Of a DNA stretch of 64,000 bases, positions 58,190-64,000 are shown piece by piece. The notes under the pieces were generated by a model. The model saw nothing but the letters and a program-made list of their open reading frames with translations, did no database searches and was not told where the DNA came from. The position numbers were made by a program, and so were the translations under genes. The DNA comes from Comamonadaceae bacterium (lineage in GTDB: Bacteria > Pseudomonadota > Gammaproteobacteria > Burkholderiales > Burkholderiaceae_C): assembly GCA_003599455.1 (NCBI GenBank), contig QZKF01000078.1, positions 1 to 64,000 of the forward strand. The letters are read 5' to 3'. How positions within the stretch are numbered: the first letter of the stretch is position 1; each line of letters starts with the position of its first letter.

Positions 58190-58665
58190 CAGGCGTAGCG
58201 CACAGCCACGATCTCGAAGCGCTTGGTGCCACCGGGCGCCTGCACTTCGGCCACGTCGCCCTCTTCCTTGCCGATCAGCGCGCGCGCGATCGGGCTGCCG
58301 ATGTTGACCAGGCCCAGCTTAAGGTCGGCCTCGTCTTCGCCCACGATCTGGTAGGTCACGGCCGCGCCGCTGGCTTCGTCTTCCAGCTCCACCGTGGCGC
58401 CGAACACCACCTTGCCGCCCGCGTCCACCGAAGCCGGGTCGATGATCTGCGCGGCCGACAGCTTGCCTTCGATCTCGGCGATGCGGCCTTCGATGAAGCC
58501 CTGGCGGTCCTTGGCGGCGTCGTACTCCGCGTTTTCGCTCAGGTCGCCCTGCGCCCGCGCTTCGGCGATCGCGTTGATCACCCAGGGGCGGTCCACGGTC
58601 TTCAGGCGCTGCAGTTCTTCCTTGAGCTTCTCAGCGCCGCGCTTGGTGATGGGTAGGGTGGCCAT
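58189..58665 (-). CDS. greA: transcription elongation factor GreA
   Basis: A 158-residue protein. The N-terminal coiled coil ([20 protein letters not shown], with the acidic tip [16 protein letters not shown]) and the C-terminal FKBP-like domain ([19 protein letters not shown]) are complete. GreA rescues backtracked RNA polymerase by stimulating transcript cleavage. In related genomes greA commonly follows carB; here a two-gene block on the other strand separates them. Confidence 0.97.
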   Translation of the reverse strand: MATLPITKRGAEKLKEELQRLKTVDRPWVINAIAEARAQGDLSENAEYDAAKDRQGFIEGRIAEIEGKLSAAQIIDPASVDAGGKVVFGATVELEDEASGAAVTYQIVGEDEADLKLGLVNIGSPIARALIGKEEGDVAEVQAPGGTKRFEIVAVRYA

Positions 58666-58907
58666 GTGTGCGTGTCTCCAAAAGCAAACCGCCGGGCGTT
58701 GCCGCGCGGCGGTGTCGGTGTCTGTGTCGGTGACGCAATTATGCCGCGAAAGGCGCACCGCCCGGCGCGAGAGCCCAGACAGGGCGTCGGCCGTATGGTC
58801 CGCGGCGCGCCGGATGGGTAGCTTGGAGGCACCGGTGAAACCGCCACGCCAGCACCGGCCGCGTGTTCGCACCGGACACATCACTTCACATCCAGACACC
58901 ATCCATC

Positions 58908-59303
58908 ATGAACCGTCAAGACTACGTCAATCTCGTCACCGGCCTGTACAAGGCCGTCGGCATCAGCACAGCGCCCGACCCCGCCGTCAACCACGTGTCC
59001 GTGGCTGGCTCCACGGTGGGGCTGGTCTACGACGACGCCTCGGCGCCGAACACCTTGTTTGTGTATGTCGACCTGGGCAATCCGGCCCGTCCAGACCTTG
59101 ATCACCGCCTGCTGATCTGCAACGCCGCGATCGGCAGTGAGGCCAACGGGCTGGGACATTTCGCGCGCTGGGAGGACTCCGGGTCGGTGATCTACCGCGT
59201 TGCAATGCCGGTGACACCGGCCACCAAACCCGCGGAACTCGCCGACGCGATCGTGCGCCACCAGGCCGCCGCGCACAACCAGTTCCAGCAAGTCTGCAGC
59301 TGA
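58908..59303 (+). CDS. CesT-like type III secretion chaperone candidate
   Basis: A 131-residue acidic protein. The order of predicted elements, an N-terminal helix (RQDYVNLVTGLYKAVGI), strands (VNHVSVAGSTVGLVYDD, NTLFVYVDL), a mid helix (LLICNAAIGSEANGLGHF), strands ending WEDSGSVIYRVAMP, and a C-terminal helix (PAELADAIVRHQAAAHNQF), matches class I (CesT/Tir) secretion chaperones. So do the phrases LLICNAAI and GHFARWEDSG. Such chaperones are usually encoded next to the effector they bind, as here: a large gene starts 18 bp downstream. No Shine-Dalgarno site is clear; a longer start at 58863 is less likely. No secretion apparatus genes are in the window. The fold is inferred by eye. Confidence 0.55.
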   Translation: MNRQDYVNLVTGLYKAVGISTAPDPAVNHVSVAGSTVGLVYDDASAPNTLFVYVDLGNPARPDLDHRLLICNAAIGSEANGLGHFARWEDSGSVIYRVAMPVTPATKPAELADAIVRHQAAAHNQFQQVCS

Positions 59304-59321
59304 TCGCCGGGAGGATCCACC

Positions 59322-61931
59322 ATGTTTCCCAAGACTTCCTCCAGCTGGACACGCTGGGCCACCGCTGCGGTTCACCCGGGCAAACTGCCCCCGAAGTTCA
59401 CCGCAGGGCCCAGCACGGGCTTTCACGCCCGGCGCATCACCATCAGCGTGACGCCACCACGCCTGAGCCTCACCGGCATCCCCTTGCCCGACCTGGCGTT
59501 CGGCATCTCGCCAGTGGACTTTGGCGCGATCACCAGCGTCACCACGCCACTGAAGGCCGCGGCGCTGCCCGATCTGCTGCAACGCATCGGGATCGTGTCG
59601 GGACCACACGACAGCACCCAGCTTGCCGAGGTACCCGTCGCCAGTCGGCTCAAGCCCGACCCCAAGACCACCCCCTGGCTGCGCGGCGAGCTCGTCAACG
59701 CCGCAACGGCGGATCTGGGCAACCTGCGGGAGGGGCATGCGCGGATCCTGATGGGTCTGGTTGAAGCCGAGGCCCGGTACGCCCCCCATGGCACCCTGTC
59801 CTTCGACATCGAGGAGGCGACGGTCGACCAACTGAACGATTTCCTCACCAAGGCCGTACGGGCGCCAGCGCAGCGCCTGCTGATGCTCAAGCGCCTGTTG
59901 ATCGAACTCGCCCAGTACGAAGCCACTGGCGACCCGAGCGTCGCCAACCTGGCCTACGAACTCGGTTTCTGCCATCAGGCGGCGGATGTGGCGGCCACGG
60001 CCGCCGCCTACTTCAGCAAAGGTCCGGACGGCTTCCTCACCTTCTTGCGCGGCACGCCGCGAGAGGACATCGACCCCGTCCTGAACGGGATTCGGGACGC
60101 CCTCAAGGTCGAGCTCACGGCTTCCCGGGCGCTTCTGCAGACCCGGCTGGAGCAGGTCAGGAAGGCGCCCAACTACGCTCCGTTCCTCAAGGCATCGGGT
60201 CTGGACGCTGCCGTATTCGACAACATCACCCGGGGCCTGCTCGAACGAGGGCTCATTTTCGAAACCATCTACAACAACCCGGCCGACCTGCGGTGGGGCG
60301 TGGACTGGTTCGGGCATCTGGGCAAGCGACTCAAGAACTGCACCGGTGACCAGGGGGTCGCCTGCACGATGTACTTCAAGGACACCTACCTGCCCGGCCC
60401 CATCACCCACGTCGCCATGGCGGCCTTCAACATCCTTGGCGAGGTGCTGATTGCGCACCAGGAAACCATTCCCTACGGCAAGCCCGGCATGGTGGAAGGC
60501 ATCACGCTGGCCACGGCGGGCGCGCCCTCCGACTCGCTCGACACGACCGACCTGCACAACGCCATCCAGGGCCGCGACGCGAAGAACCGGTGCAAGCCGG
60601 AGGACTGCCCGATCTTCCATTCGTACAAGGTCAGCGGACCGCCGCTGGCACAGTTCACCGTTCTCAAAAGTTTCTCCAGGGCCCGGGACTTTGTGGAGCG
60701 CGCGGCCGCGCAAAGCCGCACCGCACTGGGCAGGAAGTGGCTGTATGGCGTTGATCCGAGCCAGCCTCTTGGCGAACTGGTGGGTGCGGTGCGCGCGGGC
60801 AAGATTCCGGTGGACGAAGCGCTGCTGGACAGATTCCGCCAGGATCTGCGTTTCGGTAAACACGCCGCTCTGCCACCACCCGGCGCCGTTGACGACTTCG
60901 TGCCGGGCATGTACGTCAACAACTGCGGGTTCCTCACCGTGCTGACGCTGCGCGCCGGCGAATGCGTGGACATGCCGGCCGTTCGTTTTCACAGCGACCT
61001 GGATCTCCGGGAGGTGGCACGGATGCTGTTTGCCTCGGGTCTTGCGCCCAACACCGATCCTGAAATGATCCGCTGGATGGTTGACGCCGGCGTGTACATC
61101 AATCCCAAAACCGGTATGCCCGAGCGCCATCCGGGCGCCTTCCTGATCCTGGGCGGCCGCTACGGCTGGGGCAACGCGGCTCCCGGGACACCGGGCACGT
61201 ATGCGGCCCACGTGGAGCGCAACCCGGCGAATGACAAGGCCCAGGAACTCAAGGACCGCGAAGACGCCAAGGCCAAGGCTCTCGAGCGTGTGGCAACCAA
61301 CCGCAAGACGTTCCTTGCCCTCGTGAAACCCGGCGCACCCGCAACGCCCGCCGAACCTTGGGTCGCGCGGGTGCTCAGCGCCGAGGACTGGCCGAAGGTG
61401 GAGGCCTTCATCAGACAGCTGGACAAGGACGACATTCACTCACGCTGGTTCACCGTTTCCGTGGACGATGCGGTAGGCAGGGAGCGCGACGCCTTTCCGG
61501 GGGCACCCCGGTACAGGCCGGGATCGGTGGTGATGGGCCTGTTCGACCCCACCGGCAAGACCCTGGTGGCCTACGGCTCCATCAGCCTGCTGTCCGGGCA
61601 GCGGGCCGAGCCCGCAGTGGCCGTCCATCCGAACTTCCGAAAAAAGGGTTGCGGCAAACAAGCCATGCGCTGGATGGTGGCCTACCTGCGAAACCGGGGC
61701 TTCACCGAGTTGTGGAGCTACTACCGGAGTGAGAACCGGGCGGCCAGTGGCCTGTTGCACAGCATGGGGCTGGGAGAGCTGCCTCCGGACCCGCAACAAC
61801 ACGGCACTCCGCGCGACTGGTCCACCACCACCTGGATTCACCAACTGCCAGCACCGGACGCGGACAGTGCGGCCTACGAGGAAAAACACCGCAAGCTCAG
61901 CGCGGCCTGGTCGTCACCGACCCCGCACTGA
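59322..61931 (+). CDS. large effector-like protein with C-terminal GNAT acetyltransferase domain
   Basis: An 869-residue protein without a signal peptide or membrane segment. The first 35 residues are rich in Ser, Thr, Pro and basic residues (MFPKTSSSWTRWATAAVHPG), as in type III secretion signals. Residues about 40-680 match no family I recognise; they include helical stretches (LLMLKRLLIELAQYEATGD) and several cysteines (NCTGDQGVAC, CKPEDC). From about 681 a GNAT fold is visible. Its acetyl-CoA loop is near 767-782 (AVHPNFRKKGCGKQAMR), then SYYRSENRAASGLLHSMGL. A strong GGGAGG lies 7 bases before the ATG. It is probably cotranscribed with the chaperone-like gene. Effector status is inferred. 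Confidence 0.65.
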   Translation: MFPKTSSSWTRWATAAVHPGKLPPKFTAGPSTGFHARRITISVTPPRLSLTGIPLPDLAFGISPVDFGAITSVTTPLKAAALPDLLQRIGIVSGPHDSTQLAEVPVASRLKPDPKTTPWLRGELVNAATADLGNLREGHARILMGLVEAEARYAPHGTLSFDIEEATVDQLNDFLTKAVRAPAQRLLMLKRLLIELAQYEATGDPSVANLAYELGFCHQAADVAATAAAYFSKGPDGFLTFLRGTPREDIDPVLNGIRDALKVELTASRALLQTRLEQVRKAPNYAPFLKASGLDAAVFDNITRGLLERGLIFETIYNNPADLRWGVDWFGHLGKRLKNCTGDQGVACTMYFKDTYLPGPITHVAMAAFNILGEVLIAHQETIPYGKPGMVEGITLATAGAPSDSLDTTDLHNAIQGRDAKNRCKPEDCPIFHSYKVSGPPLAQFTVLKSFSRARDFVERAAAQSRTALGRKWLYGVDPSQPLGELVGAVRAGKIPVDEALLDRFRQDLRFGKHAALPPPGAVDDFVPGMYVNNCGFLTVLTLRAGECVDMPAVRFHSDLDLREVARMLFASGLAPNTDPEMIRWMVDAGVYINPKTGMPERHPGAFLILGGRYGWGNAAPGTPGTYAAHVERNPANDKAQELKDREDAKAKALERVATNRKTFLALVKPGAPATPAEPWVARVLSAEDWPKVEAFIRQLDKDDIHSRWFTVSVDDAVGRERDAFPGAPRYRPGSVVMGLFDPTGKTLVAYGSISLLSGQRAEPAVAVHPNFRKKGCGKQAMRWMVAYLRNRGFTELWSYYRSENRAASGLLHSMGLGELPPDPQQHGTPRDWSTTTWIHQLPAPDADSAAYEEKHRKLSAAWSSPTPH

Positions 61932-61942
61932 CGCCCCGCCCA

Positions 61943-61971
61943 CCTCGCCGTGGCCCTCAGGCCCGGCGGGG
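61943..61971. other. hairpin between the effector-like gene and carB
   Basis: A 12-bp stem with one bulged T (CCTCGCCG-T-GGCC paired with GGCC-CGGCGGGG, 4-base loop) sits between two convergent genes. No U-tract follows on either strand; termination here would need Rho or be inefficient. Confidence 0.45.
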
Positions 61972-61985
61972 TCACACTGGCGAGG

Positions 61986-64000
<2,015 letters not shown>

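Noticed and set aside
58866..58888. Possible type III regulon (PIP/hrpII-like) box upstream of the chaperone-like gene
   Set aside because: TTCG and TTCA are 15 bases apart, whereas the known boxes need two TTCG copies with 16 bases between them. Both spacing and the second half fail.

Overview
The window is very GC-rich, tightly packed bacterial chromosome. Its gene order (ndk-rlmN-pilW-rodZ-like-ispG-hisS-yfgM-bamB-der-hfq-hflX-hflK-hflC-hisZ-purA, a lipoyl-bearing E3 behind aceE/aceF, orphan Bug-type binding proteins) points to Betaproteobacteria, order Burkholderiales, most likely a Comamonadaceae member. I see no rRNA, tRNA, CRISPR array, IS element or plasmid function. No gene-free stretch exceeds about 245 bases.

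Layout. 1-1597: end of one c-type cytochrome gene and a complete triheme cytochrome c. 1602-4050: a LolD-like ABC ATPase divergent from the tesA-type esterase and mnmH. 4086-24439 and on to 25687: an almost unbroken minus-strand housekeeping block (rluD, scpB, rluB, ndk, rlmN, pilW, rodZ-like, ispG, hisS, yfgM, bamB, der, hfq, hflX, hflK, hflC, DUF2065, hisZ, purA, a phosphoribosyltransferase, a cystathionine beta-lyase). Many of its genes are coupled by ATGA overlaps. 25711-30548: bamD, a DinG-type helicase, a PP2C phosphatase and zapE. 30562-36295: the 2-oxoglutarate dehydrogenase operon sucA-sucB-lpd. 36478-40394: an ArsR-type regulator, prpE, an isochorismatase-like hydrolase and a TetR regulator. 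40532-46264: accessory metabolism, comprising a 4-hydroxybutyryl-CoA dehydratase/HpaB-superfamily flavoprotein, an NlpC/P60 hydrolase, and a Bug/LysR pair divergent from a secreted alpha/beta hydrolase. 46332-55955: the pyruvate dehydrogenase operon aceE-aceF-lpd, divergent from a PAS histidine kinase/FixJ-type regulator pair. 56034-58665: folD, an SPFH protein, a DUF4149 protein and greA. 58908-61931: a two-gene opposite-strand islet. 61986-end: the 3' two thirds of carB.

The most unusual part is the islet between carB and greA. It holds a small acidic protein with the look of a class I (CesT-type) secretion chaperone, followed 18 bp later by an 869-residue protein with a C-terminal GNAT acetyltransferase domain and a large N-terminal part I cannot assign. 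This resembles a chaperone-effector pair, though no secretion apparatus is visible here. Second in interest is the flavoprotein at 40532. It aligns along its length with 4-hydroxybutyryl-CoA dehydratase, but two of the four iron-sulfur ligands are replaced and a Cys-rich tail is added. Two good candidate operators (an ArsR-type palindrome and a TetR-type palindrome), and a recurring pattern of strong hairpins just after stop codons inside or at the ends of operons, are also reported.
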